Part shown: one piece after another, positions 10,085-21,127 of the stretch
Layout of the letters: the number at the start of each line of letters is the position of its first letter
Numbering within the stretch: position 1 is the first letter of the stretch
Source of the DNA: Cochliopodium minus
Lineage: Eukaryota > Discosea > Himatismenida > Cochliopodiidae
Reading direction: 5' to 3'
Assembly (NCBI GenBank): GCA_024220525.1
Contig: JAMYWO010000019.1
Coordinates: 45,244 to 84,169 of the forward strand
Length of the DNA stretch: 38,926 bases
The notes under the pieces: generated by a model
The model's database searches: none
The model's input: the letters and a program-made list of their open reading frames with translations, nothing else
Told to the model about the DNA's origin: nothing
Program-made: the position numbers and the translations under genes

Positions 10085-13000
10085 TTATTTTTCTTTTTTG
10101 ATGATTGGAGGTAATTTTTTGATTCCTTGAAAAAATTTCTTCACTTTTTCTTTTGGAGGAAGAATCTTGTTGAAAGGATTAAAAATTTTCTTCTCTACTT
10201 TTATGTCCACAAACTTTTCTTCCGGTGTTTCTTCGTTTGTTTCATTTATTTCATTTGTTTGGGTGTTGATAGGTTCTATTTCTACTTCGTCTTCTTGCTC
10301 TTCTATTTCCAAAAGTTCATCTTCAAAATCATCTAATAAAAAAATAGTGATAAATAAAAAATTTCAATTTTATTTCTATTTCACCTTCAAAATTCTCTTT
10401 TTGAATCTCACCATTTGATTTTGTTTGTTCTTCTTTTTTTGAGGAAACCAAAACATCTTTTCTGCTCTTTACCACTTTCTTTCTGACCATTTTTTTCTGT
10501 ACTTTTTTTACAAGCTTTTTTTTCAAGAAAGGCTTTTCATTGTTTGGTACAATTTCCTAAATATTTTTTTATTTTTTTAAATACTTTTTTAAAATTTTTT
10601 TCAAATTTTTTTTTACATTTTTTTTTTCTTCTTGTTCAACCACTATTGTTTTCTTCTTTTCTGTGGCAACTTCCAAACTCCCACTATTACAGATGTCAAC
10701 CTTTAAAGAACTCCTCATTTTTTTAATTTCGGATTTTTTCAGATGAGAAATGAGGGTATCTCCAACTATCCCTTCTCCCCCTCCAATCTTCCCACTTTCA
10801 ATTTTTTTGTCGCTATAGAAAGTGAGAAAATAGGAGGTGAGAGAGTTTGGGTGAAATGTTGCTGGTAAGATAGTGTAAAATCCTTTTAATAGAATTTTTA
10901 TTTTAAAAAATTTAAAATTGGGTTTTAAATTAAAAATTTTAAAATAAATTCTTTCACCTTTTTTTAAAATGACAGAGTGTGAAGTATCTTTGGAGCTGAT
11001 GAATATTGGCTTGTGGATAATTTCATCTCCCAATCTCTCCAACTTCTTTTGTCTTTCTTTAGTTCTCCAGATATAGAACCCGATGTAAATCTCGTAACAT
11101 TTTTTACCATCCTTTAAATAATAAAAAATCAAAAATTTAAACACTTTAAAAAACTATTTTTTTTAAAAAAACACTTTAAAAACTATTTTTTTTTTATAAA
11201 AACACTTTAAATATTTTTTTTTTTTAAAAAATTAAATTAAATCAAATCAAAAAAACCCTACAAAATTTTTTCTTGTGTCATATTGAGAAAGATTAACGAA
11301 GAAGGAGGTTTCTTCAACGACATCAATCCAATACTGATCATTTTTTATCCAAGTTTTGTTACTACAGCCTCCTCCAGAGGTATTCTTGTCCCAGACCCCC
11401 ATGTACAATACTTTGTTCCAAATCAGTCCGAATTTGTCGGTGAGCATTCTGCAGATGACTATGTCGTTGAAATGAGTTATGAAATCTTCCAGGCTCATCC
11501 AAAAACATCCGTCATCTTCTACTTTATGTCCCATTTTCTTCAGATTTTCTTCTGTCCAAATTTCCTAAGAAAAAAAATTCGAAAAAAAAAATTTTAGTAA
11601 AAAAATTATTTAGTGATCAAAAAAAAAATTAATTAAAATTGATTAAAAGATGAAATAAATAGTTGTAAGAAGTTTGTTAAAATGATTAATTAAAAATTTA
11701 CATTTTAAAAGGATGAAAAGAATTTTTGTGTAAAAATTACAAAAAATTTAAAAAATACAAAAAATTTAAAAATAATTCAAAATTTTTCTTAAAAAAATGA
11801 AATTGGAAAAAAAAACAATTTGTTTTTTACAGAACGATCACTCCATGAGCCCATCCATTCTCTTTTTCCCCAAGGATTTCTTATTTTAAGAAGACGAGTC
11901 AATGACCCCTTTAAATCAGTTTCCTTGAGCTCCAAAACACCATAAACATGATCTTGAATCAATCCCTTTTCTCCGTTGTTGAAGGAACATCCCATCAAGT
12001 ACTTTTCTTTTTGGAAACTTTTGAGCATTTCCCAAAGTTTGTTTTCTTTGTTCATTTCTTCAACTTTTGGGTCATCATATTTCAATACTTCACAATGTTC
12101 TCCCGTGAGGTAATTCATACCTTCTTGCTAAAAATTTTTTTTTTTTATAAAATAAACTTTTAGTGAAAGTAAAAACAGAAATAAATCTTTAAACGAAAAT
12201 AAGTTTAAAAAGTAAATTTTGAAATAAAATTAAAAATCACAACTTATCAAAAAATTTATTTAAATTAATCTAGAGTATATAATTATTTGTTGAAAATTGT
12301 TTTATTTAAATCAAAAAATTATTTAAATGTTAAATAAATTAAAAAATTAATAATAAATTTAATTAAAATAAGTTTACAAAAGTTCCTGATTCAAGAGAGA
12401 CGTAGGAACCGTGTAACTTTGCGAACGCTTTTTCGAAGATGGGAACCCAAAACTCATTCTTATCTTTGCATTGTGCAAAGACGTAAGGAGATGTGTATCC
12501 CTTCTCAATGGGAAGCAGATCGTCGATAGTAACTACTCTCCACTTTGAATTATAATAGAACTTTATCTATAAATTGAAAATGAATTAATTTAAATAAATA
12601 AAATAATAAATAATTTTTTTTTTATTCAATAATTTAATTTTTTGAATATTTTTTTTTGATCATTTTTTTTTTTTCACTTGATAAAATCCATATTCTGGAT
12701 GTGATGATACTATCAAATGTGAGAAAAGATCCATTCTATTTGCAACTTCATCAAATTTTATTACATATTTTTTTCCCAAAAGAAAATTATTTTATTTTTT
12801 TTTTTACCCACAGACAATGATCCCAAGAACCTGTTCATTATTTTACAATCAAACAAATGAAGTGTTGAATTCAATCTTAAATTGATCAATTTTTTTTTAC
12901 CAACAATCTCCCAATTGCCCTTGAATCACATCACTATATCCTGCTCCATTCAAGATGAATTCTGGTTTTGGCAGGAATTCATCTGTTGAGTGGTAAATAT

Positions 13001-13332
13001 AAAAGATTTTTTCGAGTTCATAATATTTTCAATTTTAATTTTTTGTTTATCAAATAAAAAACATTACCTGGTCTTTTCCAAGAGCTTATGGATACTTGAT
13101 ATATCAAAATGATTAGAAAATAAATGAAATTATTTTTAATTTCAAATCTACCTTTCTTCCCAATGCTATTCAAATTGGGAGGAAAATTTTCATCAATGAA
13201 TTTGATGTTGTTTTGTTTGCACACTAATGCAAACAGAAAATGATCAAAAATAATATTTTGTAAATTTGAAAATTTGCCTTCAATAATTTGAGATTCTAAA
13301 ATCTTTGCTTTTTTGAGACTTGTTGTTCTCAT
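10085..13332 (-). CDS. Calpain-family (C2) cysteine protease with Lys/Glu-rich tail
   Basis: The exons are 13278-13332, 13152-13223, 13068-13094, 12901-12982, 12808-12830, 12678-12745, 12378-12566, 11831-12127, 11262-11564, 10958-11111, 10617-10882, 10385-10556 and 10085-10332. All phases fit: 1,956 nt, 651 aa. The protease core shows KFIDENFPPN, SSWKRP, DVIQGQLGDCWFLGSLS with Cys about 78, GLIQDHVYGV with His about 232 and IRNPWGKREWMGSWSD with Asn about 256. The His-Asn distance of 24 is typical of the family. A calpain C2L/domain III follows (FITHFNDIVICRM, GGGCSNKTWIKNDQYWI, YTILPATFHPN). The tail of about 190 residues is Lys/Glu-rich with acidic and coiled-coil character. No EF-hand is seen, so Ca2+ would have to act through the core. 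The first intron is GC-AG; reading through it would add 18 residues in frame. Confidence 0.9.
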
Positions 13333-13620
13333 TTAAAATAGAATTATGACAATAGTTTTTTTTTTATTTTAATTTAAGTTAAAGTGGATGAAAGTTTGTT
13401 AAATGAAATTTAGAAGGGAGGATATAAAAATTAGGGGCGGATATTAAAAAAAAAAATCATTGAAATTTAAAAAATTAAGATTTTTTATTTAAATTAAAGT
13501 TGTTCATTAAGCTAAATTTAGTTTTAAAAAATTTCAAATTAGCTTTATTGTTTTTTCAAATGTTCACTTTGCTATTTTACCCAAATTTTTGATTTTTCAA
13601 GTTGTGTAAAAAATTTATTT
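13333..13620. other. Spacer between calpain start and desaturase end
   Basis: This 288-bp stretch lies upstream of the calpain start and downstream of the desaturase stop (same strand). It is A/T-rich and holds no convincing ORF. It must contain the calpain promoter and the desaturase 3' end, but I see no specific motif. Confidence 0.5.
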
Positions 13621-14228
13621 TTAATTTTCTGAAATGAGCTTAAATACAAGTCCTTTGTAGAGATCAAAAACGTTATTCACTTGGTAAGGTACTTTGAATT
13701 CTTTGCAAGTTTCCTCCAACTCATTTCTCAAAGAACCGAGCCTGGAATGATCGATGGTGGGAAACAAATGGTGCAAAACATGGTTATGTAAAAGTCCAAA
13801 AAATACCTTTTCAGAATAAAAAATAAAATGAAAATAATTTATAAAAAAAATGTAAAAAAATAAATAAATAATACCAATGATAAAATATAATTTAAATTAA
13901 TAGAATGATCGGCTCCTGCGATAACTTGGTAAACTCCCCAATCGTTAGTTTCTTTGAGTATGGGAGGAATTTCTTCACCTTCGTTCCATGCCCATAAATT
14001 GTGGTGAGTTTGGAGAGAAGTGAGGAGAAACCAACTTGTGATGCCCTTGATTACTGCGAAAAGAAAGATTCCTTTCATGTCTGCGACCATATAGTAGAGA
14101 AGAAATTCAAAGTAAATGAAAATGTTTGTTTTTAATATACTTTTCTTCCCCATCAATATTTCTTTTAAAAAAAAATATGTTAAAAAAATTGGAAATAAGC
14201 TTTAAAAAAAAATTTAGAATTAATAAAG

Positions 14229-14259
<31 letters not shown>

Positions 14260-15221
14260 GAAATAATGTTAAAAAAAAAAATTAAAAAAAGATTAAACTT
14301 GATTTTAAAATGAAATTTTTTTTTTACCGACTAACCTCATGATTGAATCAATCATAATTGCGAAAAAGAACAAAAATTGGAAATAAAAAACAACCAAGTT
14401 TTTTTGAACGAAATTCTTCTTGGTTCTGTTTTCGCACAAAGAAATGAGAAAGGGTTCCACAGCTGAAACTTCAAAGTCGATCATAGAATTGGCGTAGGTG
14501 TGATGGGATATTGCGTGGCTTATTCTCCATTCATAGGAACTACTACCACTTAAATCAAAGAGGAATCTCCAATAATTATCCTTTTTATGAAAATAATTGT
14601 GTCCTAATCTATTTTTTTAAATTTTAATTTTATATTTTTTTATTTTTATTTTTTGAACTTTTTTTTAATTTTTAATTTTTCATTTTAATATTTTTTATTT
14701 ATTATATTTTTTAATTTTATTTTTTTATTTTTTTAATTTTTAATTTTAATTTTAATTTTTTTATTTATTTTTTAAAAATTTTTCATTTTTTTTTTTTTTT
14801 ATAAACAATTATTCAACTGTTTTTTTTTTACCCCCAAAGCGCATAAGACATGAAACCTGAAAATACAGCAAAATACCCAGACTTTAAATACAAAGTAAGA
14901 AAGACACCCAAAATATATCCAAAAAAGAAATCTGAAATGAAAATTAAAAAATAAATAAATTTAAATTAAATTTTTATTATTTTTATTTTTTATTTTTTAT
15001 TTTTTATTTTTTATTTTTTATTTTTTATTTTTTATTTTTTATTTTTTNAAGAATCAAATGGAAAAAAAAGAAATCAATAAATCAAGATCGTTTCAACAAA
15101 TAATTTTTATATACTTGATTTTTGAAAATGAAATTTTTTATTGCATTTAAATTGGTATTATGAAAATAAATGTACCCAAAACAAGAATGTTATGATGAGA
15201 AAAACAAGAACTGCTCAACAT
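13621..15221 (-). CDS. Membrane fatty-acid-desaturase-family protein
   Basis: The exons are 15176-15221, 14832-14931, 14328-14608, 13875-14161 and 13621-13806 (900 nt, 299 aa). All three di-iron histidine boxes are present: GHNYFH (HX3H, about 52-56), HAISHHTYAN (HX3HH, about 80-85) and HNHVLHHLFP (HXXHH, about 247-251). Hydrophobic segments lie before box 1 and between boxes 2 and 3 (VVFYFQFLFFFAIMI, FIYFEFLLYYMV). The family puts double bonds or hydroxyls into acyl chains in the ER membrane. No cytochrome b5 domain is seen. The N-terminus is short for the family. An upstream ORF at about 15305-15341 (MPFFYWSHLAW) could be a missed first exon, but it does not join in frame to the ATG exon. 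Substrate position cannot be told. Confidence 0.85.
14983..15048. repeat. (ATTTTTT)n microsatellite in a desaturase intron
   Basis: About nine copies of a 7-bp ATTTTTT unit end in an undetermined base at 15048. They lie within the 244-nt intron 14932-15175. The length is probably polymorphic or misassembled. Confidence 0.85.
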
Positions 15222-15403
15222 TATCACCTAAAAATTAATTTCAATTTTTTTAATTTTTCAATTTTTCAAATTTATTTTGATTATATTTGAAAAATATCAA
15301 ACCATGCAAGGTGTGACCAATAAAAGAATGGCATAATTATTTAAATTAAAAAAAATTGAGAAAAGGATTCAAATTTTTTTTTTTTTTGTGACGAGGGAAA
15401 TAA
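15222..15403. promoter_or_regulatory. Divergent intergenic region, desaturase / glycosyltransferase
   Basis: These 182 bp separate two genes transcribed away from each other, so both promoters must lie here or in untranslated exons. The sequence is A/T-rich with a poly-T run just before the plus-strand ATG. No specific element is recognised. Confidence 0.4.
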
Positions 15404-17222
15404 ATGTTTGATAGGAAAGATATTAATAAAATAATCATTTTGATTGCAATCATTGCATCCTTTTTGATCTTCTTCCTATTATTTGATCAATATAATTCTT
15501 ATCAGATAAACAAAACTATTGGTAAGAAACAAATCCACTATCATTATTTCGATTATTTGCTTCAATTATATTTAAATTGTTGTAATTGTGAGTATTCAAA
15601 TACTTTGAATCAGAAATGGTTGAAGAGAATGAATACTCTTTGATTATAATTTTTTTTTCATTATTTTCTATTTTCAAATTAAATCAAGATTGGATAATTC
15701 AGATATTGTTCAATCATTCTCAGTCTATTTATTTTATTCATTATAAAATGTCTGATAAAATATTATTTTGTTTTTTTAGATAATTTGAAATTGAATCAAG
15801 AAGAACAAAAAAAGGTCCGAGAACAGTCATTTGACAGATTATTTGATGGTAAAAAAGAGATAGTAAAAAATTAAAAAGTTTTTTTATAATGATTAAACTA
15901 AATGCAAGTCCAAAATTATTATAAAATTACAAAAATAATCTTAAATTATATGTTATGGTATTCTACCAGTTATAATATTCTTTAACTTTAATTTTTTTTG
16001 TTTACGTTTTAATTTTTAATTTACTTTTTTGAAAAATTTCTATTTATTAATCTTTTTGAAAACGTAGATTATATTTGCATACTATTTAAGAAAATTTTTT
16101 TTTGAGTTTATTCGATGTTTAATTTATGAATAGTTTACTTGCTAAATTTGTACGACTCTCAGGAAAGAAGGATGAGATGTAGAGATGAATTCAACAGCCA
16201 AAGAATAAATTACCAAATGGTTGAGTCAGTGATAGGAAGACAATTGGATGACGACCCTTTCATCAAAACGGAGTATATCAAAAAAGGAAAAACTATCCCT
16301 CCAGAAGATAAGTACGTCTCAAGAGGATCTGGTAAATATTGGATTTCGAAAGAAAATATTTTTTTTTTCAAATTATTAAATTTTGATTTAGTAATAATAT
16401 TTTTCTACTTGAAAATTTTATTATCTTTTTTTCTTCCATTTTTAAAAAAAAAAAAATAATTTTTTTTTTTTTCACAGGACATACAGGAATTATTTATTCA
16501 AACATAAAAGTGATGAAACTATTTTTGGAAAATTACCAATTAAAGTCCAACCAAAAAAAATATGTGATGATTTTCGAAGACGATCTTCATTTCGTCAACG
16601 CCAACTTTAAAAATAATGTCATCCAAATTATTTGTGATGATCCTGATTGCACGACGCTGAGTGAAAGAGCAAAAGACGTTTTGTTTTTTGACACTAGAAC
16701 TGGAAGTAATGCTGGTAATTCTAATAATAAATAAAAAATTTTTGAGTATTTTTTTAACAAATAATTATACTTTTTATTTTTCATTAAAAAAAAAAAATTA
16801 TTAGAAATTTTATTTGAAACAAAAAAAAAATAATTAAATTCTTATAATGAATTGTTAAACAAATTTTTTTTTGATTTTTAATCTTTATCATAAAAAAAAA
16901 ATGATTAGTTTTTATTCAATTTTTTTTGATTTATTTAACATTCCAATTTATTTTTTCACAAAAATTTTGTTATGAAAAAGGATGCTGTGCAGTTTGTAAT
17001 GCATACAAAGGTGAAAAAGTTCAAGAAATGGCGAAACTATTAGATCCAGGTAATCCTTATTGGGAAAATTATCACTCCCATTTTAACGCTACTGGTGGGT
17101 TTGTCTTGTTTGACTTTTTGTTGGCTAAAATTGTTGCTCATGATAAATTGATGAGCTTTGCTTGGCATCCGTTGGTTGAAATAAATTGGGCATTGGGAAA
17201 TAATTCAACGATCAATAATTAA
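15404..17222 (+). CDS. GT25-like glycosyltransferase, type II membrane protein
   Basis: The exons are 15404-15521, 15780-15848, 16134-16331, 16478-16714 and 16981-17222 (864 nt, 287 aa), all junctions phase 1. The N-terminus is a short basic stretch, then a signal anchor (IIILIAIIASFLIFFLLF). This predicts a Golgi/ER luminal enzyme. VYLLNLYDSQERRMRCRDEF matches the GT25 start (NL..S..R). GHTGIIYSN stands in the place of the GC..SH motif, and YVMIFEDDLHF carries the acidic EDD metal/sugar-nucleotide motif at about 162-164. A Cys cluster (GCCAVC) follows. GT25 includes LPS galactosyltransferases and collagen hydroxylysine galactosyltransferases. The acceptor here is unknown. The 266-nt last intron could hide another exon. 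Confidence 0.75.
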
Positions 17223-17563
17223 ATTATTTTTTTAAAGAAAAAAAAAGTTTAAAACGGTTTAAGTAATCAAAAATTTTTTTTCTGGGAGAATTTTCCATGA
17301 TAATCTTTTTTTTTTAATAAATCCAATTTAGTATTTATCAATCTTTTTCTCCTATAACCTATTAACTTTTTCCTGATTAAAATAATTATAAATTGTATTT
17401 TTTTCTTCATCATTTATCTTTCTTTTATTTAATAATAAATAATAAAATTTAAAATTTAAAAAATGTAAAGGTTCAGAAATGGTTTTAATTCAGAACATCT
17501 TTTTTTTATTGTTGTAATTATGTTTATATTTTCTTCTTTAATACTTTTGTCAACAAATTAAAA
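17223..17563. other. A/T-rich spacer without gene
   Basis: Runs of T and A with no ORF of note follow the glycosyltransferase stop. I see no gene, RNA or repeat family here. Confidence 0.5.
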
Positions 17564-18068
17564 TAATGGAGATTTATAGATTTATATGGAATGGGAAATA
17601 ATATCTTTGGTCAATTGGGTTTTGGAAAAGATATAAAAGAAACAGATAAACCAATTTTATCAAAATATTAATCAATTTGTTTGGGAAATTGTTTTTCTTT
17701 TATCTTCTGTAAAAATGGAGATTTATTTTCATTTGGAAGCAACGTATCTGGAGAATTAGGAATAGGAAATTTTAAAAATCAATTTGACCAGTATTGATGA
17801 TGAATGATTCAACAATCAAATTAATTTCATGTCGAAAAAATCATGTGATGATTTACAAAGAAAATGGAGAATTAGCGTTTGGGAATAATTATTGTGCACA
17901 ATTAGGAATTGGAAGTTCAGAAATCAAGAAAAAATAATCAACTCCATTTCTTTTGATGAAAGATAAAACGATCAAAATGATAAGATTGGGAGGGGAGCAT
18001 TCAATTATTTACAAAGAAAATGGAGATTTGTTGGTGTTAGGTGATAATGATTACGGAATCATGAAATA
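17564..18068 (+). pseudogene. RCC1-repeat relic, about three to four repeats
   Basis: The reading shows DLYGMGNNIFGQLGFGKDI, KNGDLFSFGSNVSGELGIGN, ENGELAFGNNYCAQLGIGSSE, LLMKDKTIKMIRLGGEHSIIY and NGDLLVLGDNDYG. These are successive RCC1 blades split by several in-frame stops and a frame change. No start codon is apparent. The last two repeats are closely related at DNA level to the relic at 6281-6590. The host gene they derive from is not in this window. Confidence 0.75.
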
Positions 18069-18240
18069 AATGTGCAGCAGCCCCATATGCAGTGGAAAAT
18101 TTCCCAGCAACCTTTCCTCCATGTGCATCAGCAGTAATATGTGCAGCAACTTATTCAACGACTGCTCCTCCATGTTACTGCAACTTGTATTCCATGTGCA
18201 TCATCAGCTGATATTCGTTTTGTTTTATTATATTCTTCTT
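18069..18240. other. GC-richer patch of unknown origin
   Basis: About 170 bp stand out by a much higher G+C than the flanks. They contain irregular repeats around TCCATGTGCATCA and GTGCAGCA. The plus frame reads Ala/Cys/Pro-rich (CAAAPYAVENFPATFPPC). A minus frame is open for about 40 codons from an ATG (MEEQSLNKLLHILLLMHM). Neither matches a family I know. An undetermined base lies just after, at 18248. Confidence 0.5.
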
Positions 18241-18263
18241 AATTTTCNCAAAATTTCTTTATT

Positions 18264-19112
18264 TTATTGTTTTTTACTTGTTAAAATGAAAGAATGGTTA
18301 TAACCACAGCAAATAGAAACTATTTTAGGATCAGACAATAAAAGAGTAGGCTCCTTTATTTTTTCAATATTTTTATCAATTCCACATTGTCCATAAACAT
18401 TTGATCCTATAACCCATACTTCTCCTCTTTCTTTTTTTTTATGATTTTTCCAGAAAACAAATGAAATTTTTATCAATAAAATGATTTTAAAAAAAAAATT
18501 TACTATTTAAAAATAAACAATGATTGTAACCACAAGAAAAAGAAATAACATTTATTAAATTAATTTCTTCCTTAAATTCTACACTTTCATTGTCCAACCA
18601 AATTCCACTCCAAAATATTTTTCCGTTTTCTTGAAAAAAAATAATAAATAAAATAAAATGAAATTTAAAATAAATTTTTACCTTTTTGAAGAATAGAAAA
18701 AGAATCAGAAGTTTCTATTATTTGGACATTGGAACAAATTTTAGAGAAATAGGTATTATTTTCTTTATTTTTTTTAAATCCTAGTTGACCATATAAATCA
18801 TTACCTTTTGAAAATAAATTATTTTTTCAATAATCAAATATTAAAATTTACCACACCCATATAAATCTCCATTTTCTTTTAAAAATTATGGAAATAACAA
18901 TAAAAATAATTATATTAAAAGCAAAAAAAAAAAAAGAATTTACTTTCCAAATAAAAAGAATGATTAACTCCCAATACAATAGATTTTATATTTTTATTAA
19001 TCATAATTTTTGTTGGTTTAAATATTTCTTCATCATTATTTCCTGTTCCACATTGTCCATAATCATTAGAACCAAATGAATAAACATCTCCATTTTCTTG
19101 AATCAAAAGAAA
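18264..19112 (-). CDS. RCC1-repeat protein fragment, both ends unresolved
   Basis: Six RCC1-type exons join in consistent phase on minus. Blades read ENGDVYSFGSNDYGQCGTG with IKSIVLGVNHSFYL, NGDLYGCG, GNDLYGQLGF, ENGKIFWSGIW with FSCGYNHCLFL, and EVWVIGSNVYGQCGID with VSICCGYNHSFIL. RCC1 blades form seven-bladed beta-propellers used for protein binding or guanine-nucleotide exchange. The 5' exon near 19112 needs a phase-1 donor upstream, but no matching exon or ATG is seen before the next gene. The 3' end runs out at a donor (A|GTAAAA, about 18280) into the GC-rich patch. The frame is open, yet the gene is probably a truncated copy. Confidence 0.6.
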
Positions 19113-19338
19113 ATAAAACGAAAATTATGTCAAACTTGATCATAAATAAATTAAAAAAAAAGAGATTTATGTATTTTTTTAGGAGAAATAATGCGTCTGG
19201 ATATTTTTAATCAATAAAAAAATCCAATCGAAATGGAGAAATAACCTCAAAAATAGAATAATATAATTATTATTTTCATTTAATATTATTTAGACATGTC
19301 CAAAATTTACAACTTTGTTAGCGGATATTAATTTATAA

Positions 19339-20931
19339 CTAACAAATTTTGAACTGTTGTAAANACCAATAAGATTTCCAATCAGAAAAATTGCTTGATA
19401 CAACACCAAGGGTGAAATGAGTTCCTTTGGCGCAAAAATAAGAAAGATCAAATTCATTAACATTGTCATAAAAAATAGTTTGGGAAACAATTGTTGTGGT
19501 GGTATCATTTGCTTTTGTAAGAAAATATTAACAAAATAGTAATGATTTAGAAGAAACATATTTACCAACATATCTTGCATTGCAATTGTTATTATCAATA
19601 TGAAAGACTGATCTATTGCTGTTGTTGACTTCCCAAGCGAAGTAGAGAGGATTTAATTGTTGTTGAGGAGGATAATATTGAGGAGTTTGTTGGTTATATT
19701 GTTGAGGAGGAAACTGTCCTTGTTGAGGTGGAAGTTGTCCTTGCTGAGGGTTGTATTGATTTTGGTCTTGTGGATAATATAGAGGAGTTTGTTGGTTGAA
19801 TTGTTGTTGAGGAGGGAATTGTCCTTGTTGAGGTGGAAGTTGTCCTTGCTGAGGATTGTATTGAGTTTGAGGAATTTGTGGGTTGAATTGTTGTTGAGGA
19901 GGGAATTGTCCTTGTTGAGGGTTGTATTGATTTTGGTCTTGTGGATAATATAGAGGAGTTTGTTGGTTGTATTGTGGAGGTGGAAGTTGTCCTTGTTGAG
20001 GATTGAATTGGTTTATAGGAGAATATTGAGGAGTTTGGTTGAATTGTTGAGGATTATACTGTTGTTGTGGGTTGGTAACTCTAAAGTTATTCAACTCCAA
20101 ATAATCAGATGCATCAGAGAAAGATACTGCAAGTCTTACCTGTTTTAAAAATATTGATAAAAAGAGTTCAATTAGGCCTGATATATTATAAGTTTTGAAT
20201 GATTGAATATCATACCCCATTGTAGCTCATCAATGATGTAAAATCATATTCTACTGATTCAGTTTTATAGGATACATTTCTGGAGAGATGGAGCTTTTTT
20301 GCTGACATATCCAATCTCCCTTTCAAATTAATAATTTGATGGGTGCCACCTTTGTATAGAAAAAAAAAAATTTGTATTTTTAAATTATTTAGTCAATTTA
20401 TTTGTTACCTCCCATATAGGTTCCAATCTGTATCAAACGAATATTTATTATTTTAATCCTAAATATTCAATATTCACTTCTTACCATTCCCAATCCTTGT
20501 TCCTTATGACAATATTGTGTCCAGTTGGAATAATCTAATTTGGCAACCCCAAATGTGAAGAATCCATCTCTTACAACTTTTTGAATAAATTTAAATAATA
20601 TATAATAAATTTGATTAAATTATTTCTCTGAAATATAATTTATGTTACCATAGTAAGTGACATCAAACTCGTAGGTATTGTTTCCATCAAAGATAGTTTT
20701 AGATACAGCAGTCATTGTCTTATTTACTGCTGTATATTCTATTCTATTTCCCTTCAAAACAAAATTTCCTCTGTTTATATTGTTCAAATCCCATTCAAAA
20801 TGGAATTGTGGTTGTTGTGGAATATACTGATTTTGTTGAGGATAAGGTTGATAATTTTCTAAAATAAAAATAATGAGATTAAATAATTTAAATTTTGGTA
20901 TTTTTGAAAGGATTTTACGTTGTTGATACAT
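19339..20931 (-). CDS. Gln/Pro-rich protein with two SPRY-like domains
   Basis: The exons are 20919-20931, 20649-20858, 20485-20576, 20409-20427, 20216-20349, 19566-20139 and 19339-19511 (1,215 nt, 404 aa), phases consistent. Domain 1 (about 20-165) reads FHFEWDLNNINRGNFVLKGN, KTIFDGNNTYEFDVTYY, DGFFTFGVAKLDYSNW and VRLAVSFSDASDYLELNNF. It looks like a B30.2/SPRY-type beta-sandwich, a protein-binding fold. A tract of about 140 residues rich in NPQQ, GQLPPQQ and YYPQDQNQY follows. Domain 2 repeats the first half of domain 1 (LYFAWEVNNSNRSVFHIDNN, SQTIFYDNVNEFDLSYF, HFTLGVVSSNFSDW) and then stops. An undetermined base lies at 19364. Function is unknown; the low-complexity centre suggests assembly or scaffolding. 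Confidence 0.65.
19655..20075 (-). repeat. Coding Gln/Pro-rich tandem repeats
   Basis: The stretch is built of shuffled short units encoding NPQQGQLPPQQ, GQFPPQQQFN and QQTPLYYPQDQNQY. Long units recur in the same order at least twice, which indicates slippage or unequal exchange inside the exon. Copy number is likely variable between strains. Confidence 0.8.
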
Positions 20932-21127
20932 TAAGAAGGTTAAAGAAGAGAAATTATTAAAATTTTTTTTTTATTATATATTTTAATTTTTTTTAATTGC
21001 ACTGTTTATGAAAAATTTTGAAAGAATTTTCTTGTTTCATTTCATATTGACATCAACATGATGGTATGATTGAATCTTTTTGGGAGAAATAAAAATATAA
21101 TTTTTATTTTAGAACAATATTTTATAT
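20932..21127. other. Spacer between Gln-rich gene and Roco-kinase gene
   Basis: This 196-bp stretch is A/T-rich. It holds the 3' end of the large gene upstream and the promoter of the Gln-rich gene (same strand). Nothing specific is seen. Confidence 0.4.

Noticed and set aside
15305-15341. Extra first exon of the desaturase (MPFFYWSHLAW)
   Set aside because: Joining it by the nearest GT-AG sites gives a stop before the next motif; the position is tempting but not supported.
17564-18068. In-frame TAA codons in RCC1 repeats read as a sign of a changed genetic code (TAA = Gln)
   Set aside because: All clear host genes end in TAA or TGA and write Gln as CAA/CAG inside conserved motifs; the relics also change frame.
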